DNA from: Haberlea rhodopensis
Taxonomy: Eukaryota; Streptophyta; Magnoliopsida; Lamiales; Gesneriaceae
DNA: 64,000 nt
Assembly (NCBI GenBank): GCA_907163345.1
Contig: CAJQUN010000222.1
Coordinates: 62,001 to 126,000, forward strand
Direction: 5' to 3'
Within the stretch, counting starts at the first letter, position 1; every line of letters begins with the position of its first letter. The position numbers and the translations under genes are program-made. This document shows, one piece after another, positions 34,358-45,022 of this stretch. Below the pieces are notes generated by a model that was given only the letters and a program-made list of their open reading frames with translations, made no database searches and had not been told where the DNA came from.

Positions 34358-35824
34358 ATGCCCAGAACCAGAAGGGCTGGGGAGGCTGGATCATCGCAGA
34401 ATGTTTCACGAGTATTACCTACCCAAGGAATACGCATGGAACATTTAACTGAGGTGATTGCCAAAACTGTTGGAGAAGTTATGAAGCAATTCATGACTCC
34501 CCCCTCCTGTCAGGAAGAAAGTAAAGAAGAGGAAGAAGATTCGACTTCTATAAAGAAGTCGGAGGAGGAGGCGGAAGAATCGAAAGATTTTCTTAATCGT
34601 TCAAATGATGAAATAGATAGGGCTTTGCACCATCAAATGGAGGATCTAAAGGAGGAGCTACAAAGAATGCGCAATAAAATGGAAGGCCGTATTAACTCGG
34701 CAAGAAGAAGCACTCCATTCACTCCTCAGGTCATTGATGATCCTCTGCCTATTAATTTCAGAACTTTGAGTGTGGGGAATTATGATGGTAGCACAGATCC
34801 AGAAGAATATTTATCTCGATTTGAGAATGCCTCACTCCTTCATCAGCTGTCAGATGGGGTGAAATGTAGAGTGTTCTTGACTACTCTAGCCGGCGCTGCT
34901 CAGTCATGGTTCAATCAGTTACCATCAGGAATAGTGGATTCCTTTCCCAAATTCAGCTCGTTGTTCCTTCATCAATTCGCGAGCAGTAGAAGTTGCAAGA
35001 GAACAGCCTTGAGCTTGTTCGGTCTCAGGCAGATGGATAAGGAGTCCCTGCGGGATTTTCTGAAAAGATTCAATCAAGCGTGCCTTGATGTTTCGCATGT
35101 GACATCTGAAATACTAGCCAGCGCTTTCACCCAAGGGTTGAGAGAGGGGGATCTGTTCAGATCGTTGGCCAAGAAGCCACCGTCAGACTATGATGAATTA
35201 CTGGGGCGTGCCTCTAAATATATTAATTTGGAGGAAGCGCAGAGGATGAAGCAGAAGAAGGAAATAAAAAATGGTGGTGAAGTCAATAGGAAGGAGAGGC
35301 CATTGGAACAACCCAAGAGGAACTTTGATCAGTACCTACCGATGAGACCTTATCGGGAGGTAGCCATGAATCAAATTATGCCGAAGAGGGGTCGGGGGGG
35401 ACCTTATGGAAGGGGAGTATTCCGAGGAGGAAGTGCCCGAGGAGGGAGTTTTCATGAAGGAATAATGGATGTAAGGCGAGGAGCTGACGATGACTTGAGA
35501 AACAGTGCTCCTTTCCCCCGGAATAATGTTAATCCCGGGAGAGGAGTACTTCAGCCAGTTCCTTGGGCAGTACGGGGGGAAAGAGTGGAGGCAGGAAATC
35601 AAGTTACCAGGGAAAGAACCATGAGCAATGTTCCTAACCGAGGGACAATACATATAATTTCGGGAGGAACATCATGTGGAGATTCTAACCGAGCAAGAAA
35701 AAGTTATGCTCAAAAACTCGAAGTGTTATCCATTAATCCAAGTCATACTCAGGAGAGTCCTTCTATAGCTTTCGGACCTGCTGATTTACAAGGGATTTAT
35801 TTTCCCACGAGGATGCACTGGTAA
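34358..35824 (+). CDS. Tat Gag polyprotein, no zinc knuckle
   Basis: A 488-codon frame from the ATG at 34358. Residues 50-120 are acidic and coiled-coil-like. Residues about 134-300 are the Retrotrans_gag domain (LSVGNYDGSTDPEEYLSRFE, LTTLAGAAQSWFNQLPSGIV, SLRDFLKRFNQ, FTQGLREGDLFRSL, GRASKYINLEEAQ), which builds the virus-like particle. Tat Gags normally carry a CCHC knuckle after this. None is present here; residues 344-363 are instead an Arg-Gly-rich run (RGRGGPYGRG, then RGGSARGG). The conserved TIHIISGG and FGPADLQGI segments follow. The frame then shifts near 35805, where it should read into protease, probably after loss of one base in a C run, and stops at 35822. Confidence 0.9.
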   Translation: MPRTRRAGEAGSSQNVSRVLPTQGIRMEHLTEVIAKTVGEVMKQFMTPPSCQEESKEEEEDSTSIKKSEEEAEESKDFLNRSNDEIDRALHHQMEDLKEELQRMRNKMEGRINSARRSTPFTPQVIDDPLPINFRTLSVGNYDGSTDPEEYLSRFENASLLHQLSDGVKCRVFLTTLAGAAQSWFNQLPSGIVDSFPKFSSLFLHQFASSRSCKRTALSLFGLRQMDKESLRDFLKRFNQACLDVSHVTSEILASAFTQGLREGDLFRSLAKKPPSDYDELLGRASKYINLEEAQRMKQKKEIKNGGEVNRKERPLEQPKRNFDQYLPMRPYREVAMNQIMPKRGRGGPYGRGVFRGGSARGGSFHEGIMDVRRGADDDLRNSAPFPRNNVNPGRGVLQPVPWAVRGERVEAGNQVTRERTMSNVPNRGTIHIISGGTSCGDSNRARKSYAQKLEVLSINPSHTQESPSIAFGPADLQGIYFPTRMHW

Positions 35825-36675
35825 TTTCAGCCACAGTAGCCAACTATAATGTGCAAAGAATCTTCGTCGATACAGGCAGCTCGGCAGATGTGCTCTTCCT
35901 TAGTACGTTGAAGCAGATGGAATTAGGAAGTATAGTTGTGCAAAAAGTAAATACTTCTTTGCATGGGTTTACTGGAGAAGCCATAAGTCCTATAGGACAA
36001 GTGTCTTTACCCGTCACATTAGGAGAGGAGTCCAAGACAAAGACGAAGATGATCACCTTCCTCATAGTGGATGCACCCTCCTCCTATAATATAATATTGG
36101 GTCGGCCGGCGTTAACGGCCTTCGAAGCAGTTGCTTCTACTTACCACCTGAAGATAAAATTCCCGGTAGGAGAGGAAGTGGGACAAGTAAGGGGAAGTCA
36201 AAGTTCATCAAGAAAATGCTATGTGCAAGAGTTGAAGCAAGACAAAGGAAAAAATGGAGAAGATGCGGAGCGAGGAAGTAATAAGAGGAAACATGGACAG
36301 CCCGAGGAGGAGGAGCGGATAATCCCCGAGGAGGAATTCATGAGTATCGAGTTAGGTCACCCGGCGAAAACTACTCGCATTGGATCTAAGTTGGATCCCG
36401 AATTGAGGAAAAGGGTGATTGAATGCTTAATAGCTAACGTGGATGTGTTCGCTTGGAATTCCTCTGAGTTAATTGGGGTAAAACCAGAGATTGCTGAGCA
36501 TCATCTAAATGTTGATCCGGGTGCTCGGGCAATTAAACAGAAGAGAAGGCATTTCGGACCCGAGAAGGATGCCGTTATAGCTAAACAAGTAGAGGAGTTG
36601 TTGAAAGCAGGTCATATACGGGAGATTAGTTTCCCTACATGGCTCTCAAATGTGGTTCTAGAACCTAAAACGTGA
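35806..36675 (+). pseudogene. Tat protease and start of RT, ends at an in-frame TGA
   Basis: This continues the polyprotein in the pol frame (ALVISATVANY). The aspartic protease active site IFVDTGSSADVLF is at about 35860-35898, and the flap-side motif YNIILGRPAL at about 36090. Next come a charged linker (EEERIIPEEEF) and the RT N-terminus (DPGARAIKQKRRHFGPEKDA, AGHIREISFPTWLSN). A TGA at 36673-36675 stops the frame just before KWRMCVDFRDVNK, which follows in the same frame. No ATG was found that would start this part alone, so it was made from a Gag-Pol precursor. Confidence 0.88.
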
Positions 36676-39510
36676 GATAAGTGGAGGATGTGTGTAGATT
36701 TTCGGGACGTGAACAAAGCGTGTCCCAAAGATTGTTACCCATTACCGAGGATTGATCAATTAGTGGATTCTACTGCGGGACATGAGTTGTTATGTCTTAT
36801 GGATGCTTATCAGGGATATCATCAAATCCACTTAGCCCGCGAGGATCAGTCCAAGGTTAGCTTTGTCACAGCGGGAGGAACTTTTTGTTATGTCGTTATG
36901 CCCTTCGGATTAAAAAATGCTGGGGCTACTTATCAGAGACTGATGGATAAGATGTTCAAAGATCAAATAGGACGGAACATGGAGGTTTATGTTGATGACG
37001 TCCTGATCAAAAGCAAGAAGGCCCAAAACCTGATAGAGGATATGGAGGAAGTCTTTGCCACTTTAAGAAGATTTGGCATGAAGTTAAATCCAGCCAAATG
37101 TACATTCGGAATTCATAGTGGAAAATTCTTGGGGTACATGGTTACAGAGAGAGGTATGGAAGCTAACCCTGAAAAAATACGAGCAATCCAAGAAATGAAT
37201 CCTCCTCGGACCTTGAACGAAGTACAAAGGTTAGCAGGAAGAATAACAGCACTTAGTCGATTCATATCTAGATCGTCTGATAGGAGTTTGCCTTTCTTTA
37301 AAGCACTAAGGCGAGGAATGCAGTTCGAGTGGGATGATCAGTGTCAGAAGGCTTTCGAAGACTTAAAAGAATATTTAGCTCAATTACCCTTAATGAATAA
37401 ACCCGAGCATAATGAAACCCTCCTCGTCTACTTGTCGGTAACCGAGGAAGTTGTCAGCTCGGTATTAATCCAAGAGAAATTGGGACGGCAGCAATCGGTA
37501 TATTATGTCAGCCGAGCCTTGCAAGGAGCTGAACAAAGATATCCTGAGATTGAAAAGTTAGCTTTGGCACTGGTAATTACTGCAAGAAGGCTTCGGCCGT
37601 ATTTTTTATCTCACCCTATCATGGTGGTAACGAGCACTCCTTTAGAAAGGCTCTTGTCAAAAGCTGAAATTTCAGGAAGGATGGTGAAATGGGCCACAGA
37701 ATTGAGTGAGTTCGATATTTCTTATCAGCCTCGGAATACCATTAAGGCTCAGGCCTTATCTGATTTTTTGGTGGAAGTAACTCATACTCACGAAGAAAAA
37801 TATTGGAGCCTCTTCGTAGATGGGTCATCTACTCAGAAGGGAAGCGGGGCAGGAATTATACTGATCAGTCCAGAAGGAGAGGAAGTTTCCATAGCTATTC
37901 AATTCGGTTTTCATTCCTCAAACAATGAAGCCGAATTCGAAGCTCTCCTCTCTGGTTTACAAGTGGCATTAGACGCCGGAGCTCGGAAAGTAAAAGTGTT
38001 CATGGATTCAATGCTGGTTGTACAACAGGTAAATGGGGTGTACAAGGTGAACGAAGAAAAGCTGAAAAAATATGTGGAGAAGGCTCAATTATTAACGACT
38101 CAGTTCCAGGAAGTAGAGTTAAAGCAAATACCACGAGAGGATAATGACCGAGCAGATTCACTTGCAAAGTTGGCCAGCTCCATCCATGAGTGGAAGAACA
38201 GGAAAGTGCTGGTACAAGATCGTTTGGTCTCGCACATAGCAATCAATAGTATAATGAACTTGGAGCCTTGTATCATATCTGATTGGCGGGAGCATATCAT
38301 TAAATTCTTGAAAAATAGGGTGTTGCCGTTAGATCCAAAGGAAGCTGCTCGGGTGAAGAGAATGGAGAGGCGTTTTGTGCTAGCAGAAGGTAAATTGTTC
38401 AAAAGGGGATTTTCAGTTTCCTTCTTGCAATGCACATCAACACAAGAAGGAGAACATTTACTAAAGGAGATTCACGAAGGCTGTTGTGGGAATCATTCGG
38501 GAAGTAATATGTTATATCAGAAAGCCCTTCGGGCAGGATACTATTGGCCCAGTATGAGAGAAAATGCCGAAGAAATTGTTAAAAAATGTAACAATTGCCA
38601 GAGACATGCAAATTTATCTCACATACCCGCAGAGGTCTTAAATAGCAGTATCACTTCCTGTCCCTTTGATCAATGGGGGATGGACATCGTCGGACCTTTT
38701 CCCCTTGCCACGGGGCAAAGAAAATTCCTCCTAGTAGCAGTTGAGTACTTTACGAAATGGGTGGAAGCCGAGCCTTTAGCAAAAATAACTGAGGAGGAAA
38801 TCATCAAATTCTTATGGAGAAGCATAGTATGTCGGTTCGGAATACCAAGGAGAATTATTTCGGACAATGGAAGGCAATTTCAGGGAAAGAAAATACAGGA
38901 GTGGTGCGAGGTGATGAAAATCAAGCAAATATTCACGTCAGTAGCCTATCCACAATCAAATGGGCAAGTCGAAGTTATTAACCGTATTCTATTACATGGG
39001 ATTAAGACGAAGCTGGAAGGGGCCCGAGGGGAATGGGTAAATGAACTACCTGGAGTCTTGTGGGCTTATCGAACAACTCCTCGGGTATCTACAGGGGAAA
39101 CTCCATATAGTCTAGTATACGGTTCAGAGGCTCTCATTCCAGCAGAAATTGGGATTGAGTCTCTCCGCGTACAATGCTATGATCCAGAGCAGAACGAGGT
39201 TAAGAGAATGCAAGAGTTAGATGGGATTGATCAGCTAAGAGAACAAGCTGTAGCAAGAACAGAGCTGTATAAAGTAAGGATTACCAACGCCTATAACCGA
39301 AGGGTTCGATCAAGAACATTTCAAGTTGGTGATTTAGTGTTACGAAGAACAAATCCTGCTGGTGAGGTGAAAAAGTTGGCACCCAAATGGGAAGGTCCTT
39401 ACAAAATTAAGGAAGTAATCGGAAGAGGAGCATATAGGCTGGAGGATCATGAAGGTCGGAAATTGGTAAGACCTTGGAACATTCATAACTTGAAGAAGTA
39501 TTTTGTTTAA
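36676..39510 (+). CDS. Tat Pol: RT, dual RNase H and integrase
   Basis: Open for 944 codons after the TGA. RT: WRMCVDFRDVNKACPKDCYP, LMDAYQGYHQI, catalytic YVDD at about 36988-36999, KFLGYMVTERG. The connection RNase H follows (LLVYLSVTEEVVSSVLIQE, VYYVSRALQGAEQRY). A second RNase H has its active residues in place (WSLFVDGSS, NNEAEFEALLSGL, VFMDSMLVV, REDNDRADSLAKLAS). This second domain is diagnostic for Tat. Integrase: HHCC finger (HEGCCGNH to CNNCQRH), core WGMDIVGPFP, ISDNGRQF and SNGQVEVINR (D, D, E), then the C-terminal WEGPYKIKEVIGRGAYRLED. All catalytic residues are present. Only the upstream TGA and the gag frameshift appear to disable it. Confidence 0.94.
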   Translation, partial: DKWRMCVDFRDVNKACPKDCYPLPRIDQLVDSTAGHELLCLMDAYQGYHQIHLAREDQSKVSFVTAGGTFCYVVMPFGLKNAGATYQRLMDKMFKDQIGRNMEVYVDDVLIKSKKAQNLIEDMEEVFATLRRFGMKLNPAKCTFGIHSGKFLGYMVTERGMEANPEKIRAIQEMNPPRTLNEVQRLAGRITALSRFISRSSDRSLPFFKALRRGMQFEWDDQCQKAFEDLKEYLAQLPLMNKPEHNETLLVYLSVTEEVVSSVLIQEKLGRQQSVYYVSRALQGAEQRYPEIEKLALALVITARRLRPYFLSHPIMVVTSTPLERLLSKAEISGRMVKWATELSEFDISYQPRNTIKAQALSDFLVEVTHTHEEKYWSLFVDGSSTQKGSGAGIILISPEGEEVSIAIQFGFHSSNNEAEFEALLSGLQVALDAGARKVKVFMDSMLVVQQVNGVYKVNEEKLKKYVEKAQLLTTQFQEVELKQIPREDNDRADSLAKLASSIHEWKNRKVLVQDRLVSHIAINSIMNLEPCIISDWREHIIKFLKNRVLPLDPKEAARVKRMERRFVLAEGKLFKRGFSVSFLQCTSTQEGEHLLKEIHEGCCGNHSGSNMLYQKALRAGYYWPSMRENAEEIVKKCNNCQRHANLSHIPAEVLNSSITSCPFDQWGMDIVGPFPLATGQRKFLLVAVEYFTKWVEAEPLAKITEEEIIKFLWRSIVCRFGIPRRIISDNGRQFQGKKIQEWCEVMKIKQIFTSVAYPQSNGQVEVINRILLHGIKTKLEGARGEWVNELPGVLWAYRTTPRVSTGETPYSLVYGSEALIPAEIGIESLRVQCYDPEQNEVKRMQELDGIDQLREQAVARTELYKVRITNAYNRRVRSRTFQVGDLVLRRTNPAGEVKKLAPKWEGPYKIKEVIGRGAYRLEDHEGRKLVRPWNIHNLKKYFV

Positions 39511-39567
39511 TCTTTCCTTTTTATTGTTTTATGAATTCAGTAGTAATAAAATGAAAGTATTTGATTT

Positions 39568-41950
39568 ATCGAGTTTGTTCGGAATTCTAATGATTTACTC
39601 GTGGCATCGGGATGTTTGGTCCACGTTTAAACATTACATCATCATCGGTTTACTCGTGGGATCGGGATGTTTGGTCCACGTTTAAACATTACATCATCAT
39701 CGGTTTACTCGTGGGATCGGGATGTTTGGTCCACGTTTAAACATTACATTATCATCGGTTTACTCGTGGGATCGGGATGTTTGGTCCACGTTTTGAACCA
39801 AAAATTGCCTAAGTGTTTGTGCTCGGGGTAGCGAGCTTTGTTCGGAATTTTAGTTGTTTACTCGTGGGATCGGGATGTTTGGTCCACGTTTTAAACCTAA
39901 AATTGCCTAAGTGTTTGTGCTTAGGGTTGCGAGCTGTTCGGAATTTTAGTTGTTTACTCGTGGGATCGGGATGTTTGGTCCACGTTTTAAACCTAAAATT
40001 GCCTAAGTGTTTGTGCTCGGGGTAGCGAGCTTTGTTCGGAATTTTAGTTGTTTACTCGTGGGATCGGGATGTTTGGTCCACGTTTTAAACCTAAAATTGC
40101 CTAAGTGTTTGTGCTCAGGGTTGCGAGCTGTTCGGAATTTTAGTTGTTTACTCGTGGGATCGGGATGTTTGGTCCACGTTTTAAACCTAAAATTGCCTAA
40201 GTGTTTGTGCTCGGGGTTGCGAGCTGTTCGGAATTTTAGTTGTTTACTCGTGGGATCGGGATGTTTGGTCCACGTTTTAAACCTAAAATTGCCTAAGTGT
40301 TTGTGCTCAGGGTTGCGAGCTGTTCGGAATTTTAGTTATTTACTCGTGGGATCGGGATGTTTGGTCCACGTTTAAACATTATATCATCATCGGTTTACTC
40401 GTGGGATCGGGATGTTTGGTCCACGTTTAAACATTACATTATCATCGGTTTACTCGTGGGATCGGGATGTTTGGTCCACGTTTTGAACCAAAAATTGCCT
40501 AAGTGTTTGTGCTCGGGGTAGCGAGCTTTGTTCGGAATTTTAGTTGTTTACTCGTGGGATCGGGATGTTTGGTCCACGTTTTAAACCTAAAATTGCCTAA
40601 GTGTTTGTGCTCAGGGTTGCGAGCTGTTCGGAATTTTAGTTGTTTACTCGTGGGATCGGGATGTTTGGTCCACGTTTTAAACCTAAAATTGCCTAAGTGT
40701 TTGTGCTCGGGGTAACGAGCTTTGTTCGGAATTTTAGTTGTTTACTCGTGGGATCGGGATGTTTGGTCCACGTTTTAAACCTAAAATTGCCTAAGTGTTT
40801 GTGCTCGGGGTTGCGAGCTGTTCGGAATTTTAGTTGTTTACTCGTGGGATCGGGATGTTTGGTCCACGTTTTAAACCTAAAATTGCCTAAGTGTTTGTGC
40901 TCGGGGTTGCGAGCTGTTCGGAATTTTAGTTGTTTACTCGTGGGATCGGGATGTTTGGTCCACGTTTTAAACCTAAAATTGCCTAAGTGTTTGTGCTCAG
41001 GGTTGCGAGCTGTTCGGAATTTTAGTTATTTACTCGTGGGATCGGGATGTTTGGTCCACGTTTAAACATTACATCATCATCGGTTTACTCGTGGGATCGG
41101 GATGTTTGGTCCACGTTTAAACATTACATCATCATCGGTTTACTCGTGGGATCAGGATGTTTGGTCCACGTTTAAACATTACATTATCATCGGTTTACTC
41201 GTGGGATCGGAATGTTTGGTCCACGTTTTGAACCAAAAATTGCCTAAGTGTTTGTACTCGGGGTAGCGAGCTTTGTTCGGAATTTTAGTTGTTTACTCGT
41301 GGGATCGGGATGTTTGGTCCACGTTTTAAACCTAAAATTGCCTAAGTGTTTGTGCTCAGGGTTGCGAGCTGTTCGGAATTTTAGTTGTTTACTCGTGGGA
41401 TCGGGATGTTTGGTCCACGTTTTAAACCTAAAATTGCCTAAGTGTTTGTGCTCGGGGTTGCGAGCTGTTTGGAATTTTAGTTGTTTACTCGTGGGATCGG
41501 GATGTTTGGTCCACGTTTTAAACCTAAAATTGCCTAAGTGTTTGTGCTCGGGGTTGCGAGCTGTTCGGAATTTTAGTTGTTTACTCGTGGGATCGGGATG
41601 TTTGGTCCACGTTTTAAACCTAAAATTGCCTAAGTGTTTGTGCTCGGGGTTGCGAGCTGTTCGGAATTTTAGTTGTTTACTCGTGGGATCGGGATTGTTG
41701 GTCCACGTTTTAAACCTAAAATTGCCTAAGTGTTTGTGCTCGGGGTAGCGAGCGTTGTTCGGAATTTTAGTTGTTTACTCGTGGGATCGGGATGTTTGGT
41801 CCACGTTTTAAACCTAAAATTGCCTAAGTGTTTGTGCTCGGGGTAGCGAGCTTGTTCGAAATTTTAGTTGTTTACTCGTGGGATCGGGATGTTTGGTCCA
41901 CGTTTTAAACCTAAAATTGCCTAAGTGTTTGCGCTCGGGGTAGCGAGTTT
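39568..41950 (+). repeat. Higher-order minisatellite between pol and the antisense ORF
   Basis: Two unit types alternate. The 96-99 bp unit contains TTTACTCGTGGGATCGGGAT, GTTTGGTCCACGTTTTAAAC and GAGCTGTTCGGAATTTTAG. The 55-bp unit has the same core followed by CATTACATCATCATCGG. Blocks of two to four 55-bp units are followed by blocks of 96-bp units. Equivalent points recur at 39813, 40503 and 41248, spacings of 690 and 745 bp (690 plus one 55-bp unit). Because 96 is a multiple of three, long repetitive frames result. These are not taken as genes. Confidence 0.95.
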
Positions 41951-42021
41951 GTTCCAAGATACAAGCAAATGATTTCATTAATAAAAAAGAAAGAAGTACA
42001 ATAAAAGATAAAAGCTCTACC

Positions 42022-44058
42022 CTACGGCTGAAATAGCTCCTCAGGGAGGCTCTCCAGAGCAGCATTGACGTCAAGGAAGTCCTTTGAAGCCTCTTCGGAG
42101 GATAGCCTTGAGATCTAAATTGGCCGACGCATGCTTCAAAACCATGATCAAAGAACTTGTAAGCACGGTCAGCCACCATGCTGCTATACTCTGGAGACTT
42201 CAAAAACTCAGCTTTCTTCGAGAGCCATAGTTCTTCCGCACGAGCAGCTGTGGAAGATTTCTCTTGAGCCAGCTGCTCGGAGACAGCTTGATGTTGCTCA
42301 GCCAGGGCTTTATACTGCTCTGACAAAGTAGAGTTAGCATCTTCCAGAGCAGCAAACTTTGTCCGCTCCTCTGCCAGGACCTGCTCCGCCTTGTCCCGAG
42401 CTGATACCAGGGCCGAGTGCCACTCCTCCAAAAGGCTCACTGTTTTCTTCAACTCCTCACCCATACCCTCTAACTGCCGGATGCGCTTCTGATTTTGCCC
42501 ATCAGCCAATCGAACTGAATGAAAGCGAGTGAGAAGTTCACCCGCCATCATGTGGGCCTGCATCAGATCATATATAAAGTAAAAAAAAAAAAAAAACAAA
42601 TGAAGGTATTGAAAAAAGACAAACGGAGCAAATTAATGGGTATAAACATTTACCTGAGTAAAGGAGGAGGAGAAATCATTCACCAAGTTGCTGAAAGCCA
42701 GCTCCCCGAGGTATTTTCGATCAGCAGGGTTGGGGGTATAGCACAACATGGAATGGGAGGCTTTGGGATCGGGTTTTTTCAGTATGGGAACAGTGGGGGA
42801 GTAAGTCCACGAGGGGATATGGTATCTCGAGGAAGGCCGGGAGACACCGAGAGCAGGTTGAGAGGAGGCTCGAGGTTCAGAAGGGATGAGGGAAGAAGAA
42901 GTTTTCTTAGTAGGAGGTGCTTGGGGCGAAGAACTTGGACCTTCGGGAGTAGTCTTTCTCTTGCGATGAAGAGCATGAGTCTTCTCAGGTGAAGCCTTCT
43001 CCTCAGAAGGAGTCAAAATCTCAATAGAAGGGGGAGGTGCAGGAGTAGCAGCAGCCTTAGAAGTTTGGCCTTTTTGGCTCTTCTCCCTTAGCTTCTCGGC
43101 TATCATTGCCTTCATCATTTTTGTTTCTGAAAAGAGCAGAGAAATATTAGTCCGAACATGATAAGTTAAAGGTTAAACGAAGAAGATTACTTGGAAAACA
43201 CTCACCGAGGGGCATGTTCAAGGATACACCCTTGGGGCTCAATTGGAACAAGTATAGCAGTCCGTCGTCAATCAGCTCCATCAAATTAAAACACTGATCG
43301 CCAAGTGCACGACGAACCGACAAATACGGTTCCTCCTCAAGGTGACCCTTGATCGATGACCCCCTCGGGAGATTTTCCCTCCACTCCATAGGGCAATCCC
43401 AAGGCTGGAGGGGACGAGCAAAGAAGTAAGAATTTTTCCAATTTTTTATAGACGAGGGGTATTTTTTGAGGAAGCCAACCCCTGTCCTTGAGGAAAAGTA
43501 AAAAAGCCCGATCTCTTTCTTGTTCAGTTGGAAGAAACAATGAAAAAGCTCGGGAGTAGGGGTAAAACCCAGATAAGAAAGAACTATGAAGAAGCCTGCT
43601 AATAACCTATAGCTATTGGGAAATAATTGACTAAGGGAAACGCAGAAGTAGGAGGCCACTTCAATAAAGAAAGAAGGGACGGGAAAACGGAGCCCTCCTC
43701 AGAGTTGGTCTATATAGAAAGGAAAATACCCCTTAGGGGGTAAGTGGGGAAGAGATCCAGAAGGGGGAGCAATAATAGAAGTCCCCTCAGAAATCCCCCA
43801 TTTAGTTCGGATATTGATGAGTTGCTGAGGCAATTTAACCTCAGACTCGAAGATCTCGAACCAAGGAACCTTGGCTTTAACTAAATCTCGCTCCGTAGCA
43901 CGTTTCTGCTCTTGTTTATGAGCAGCCGACGCAGCAGAAGAGCTTAGGGTTTTGTCACTATCGAAAGAGGAAGAGGCTTGAGGAGAGGGGCTAAGAGCAT
44001 CTCCTTCGGTAAACCTATCTATAGCTTGCAATGAAGAATCGGCTGAGGAAGAAACCAT
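42022..44058 (-). pseudogene. Antisense ORF of the Tat element (gypsy-type transposon protein domain), three predicted exons
   Basis: Transcribed against gag-pol. The ATG is at 44058 (MVSSSADSSLQAIDRF). The segment IRTKWGISEGTSIIAPPSGS through GYFPFYIDQL and VASYFCVSLSQLFPNSYRLL matches what is known as the putative gypsy type transposon domain (Transposase_28), carried antisense by Tat elements such as Grande. Two introns fit GT-AG rules: 43127-43205 and 42558-42653. The last exon is a coiled coil (LLEEWHSALVSARDKAEQVL) followed by FLKSPEYSSMVADRAYKFFD, and ends LESLPEELFQP at 42022. An in-frame TGA near 43698 and a frameshift near 42090 break it. The protein's function is unknown. Confidence 0.78.
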
Positions 44059-44398
44059 ACTTAAGTGATTAAAAAGAAGGGAACTGGTGAGACAAGTTGT
44101 TCGACCGTCTGGTGCTAGCTCGGAAGCAAAATGCAGTAAAGTAAAAACAAATGAAGAAAATGGAGGGGTATTTATAGCTGGGACCATGTGAACAGTCATT
44201 TAATCCTTACCGTCCAAAAATAAGGGAATGGACGGTTATAAAGGAGCCTCGGGAAACGAAACGTCGCGCGGCATTTGAAATATTTGGGCGGGAAAAAAGG
44301 GCGGCAAAATATCCCGAGCAGGTTAAGTTTGGATTTTACCCGAAAGCAATAAAACAAGACTTCAAAAGTCTCGTCTTGCTTTACTTTAGGGGGTGAGG
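44059..44398 (+). other. 3' region and polypurine tract of the Tat element
   Basis: It must hold the promoter of the antisense ORF. A minus-strand TATTTATA-like context near 44165-44175 (TATAAATACC) is a candidate TATA box. The polypurine tract TTTAGGGGGTGAGG (44385-44398) abuts the 3' LTR. Confidence 0.7.
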
Positions 44399-45017
44399 TG
44401 ATGTCATATGAAATATTGACCTCCTCGGGTAAAATCCCCGCAAGCGCCGAACAAGTCATATACTGAACAGAGTACACCGAACAGATAGCACCGAGCAGGG
44501 TTTTACCTAACATCTGCTAACCCTCCTCGGTTCTCTGATCAAAGATTAGCGGAAAACTTGGGAGTAACTAACAAATTAACCGGCGTGAATGAACGTGTAG
44601 TAATGGGGCGCGGATTTCTCGGACACGCCTGGCTCCCATCAAGCCACGATCAAAGGACATCATGTTGCTGGTTTTCCGCGAGTTAGTTACTGAGGGCAGC
44701 CCTATAAATACCCTTAGATAACCTCATAGCAGGGGTTGGATTTTTCTGGGCAGAAAGACTCCGAAGAGAGCAAACTTGAGTCTGTTCGGTCCTTTTTATA
44801 ATTTCGCTAACAGTAGTTGTATAAGTCATTGAGTGATTATTTTTGTGTCCAGATCACCTTGTAAATCATCAATATTTATAGTGAAGCTTGATACTGGACT
44901 AGGTCCCGTGGTTTTTCTCTCAATTTGAGGGTTTTTCACGTAAAAATCTTGGTGTATTCCTTTTATTTTTCGTAAACATTTAATTCTACCAAACACGTAA
45001 AATAACGGATCACATCA
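44399..45017 (+). repeat. 3' LTR of the Tat element
   Basis: 619 bp, from TGATGTCATATG to CACATCA, followed by the duplication TTATA (45018-45022). TATA box CCTATAAATA at 44701-44710. CCGAACA-like heptamers upstream match the 5' LTR, one mutated. Confidence 0.95.
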
Positions 45018-45022
45018 TTATA

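Larger units (their letters stand above)
25103..45017 (+). mobile_element. Ty3/gypsy Tat-lineage retrotransposon, nearly intact, split by a nested element
   Basis: The LTRs are 619 bp each (the 5' one split into 25103-25303 and 33801-34218). An exact TTATA duplication lies at 25098-25102 and 45018-45022. Without the nested element the length is about 11.4 kb. Order: LTR, PBS, gag, protease, RT, two RNase H domains, integrase, minisatellite, antisense ORF, polypurine tract, LTR. The second RNase H and the antisense 3' ORF mark the Tat lineage. Visible lesions in gag-pol are one frameshift near 35805 and one TGA at 36673-36675. About a dozen differences between LTRs (roughly 1.9 percent) were counted by eye. 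Confidence 0.95.

Noticed and set aside
39813..41748. Long frames with a repeating 32-residue unit in the Tat minisatellite
   Set aside because: They follow from a 96-bp repeat that happens to lack stops in one frame. Blocks of 55-bp units break the phase and there is no domain.
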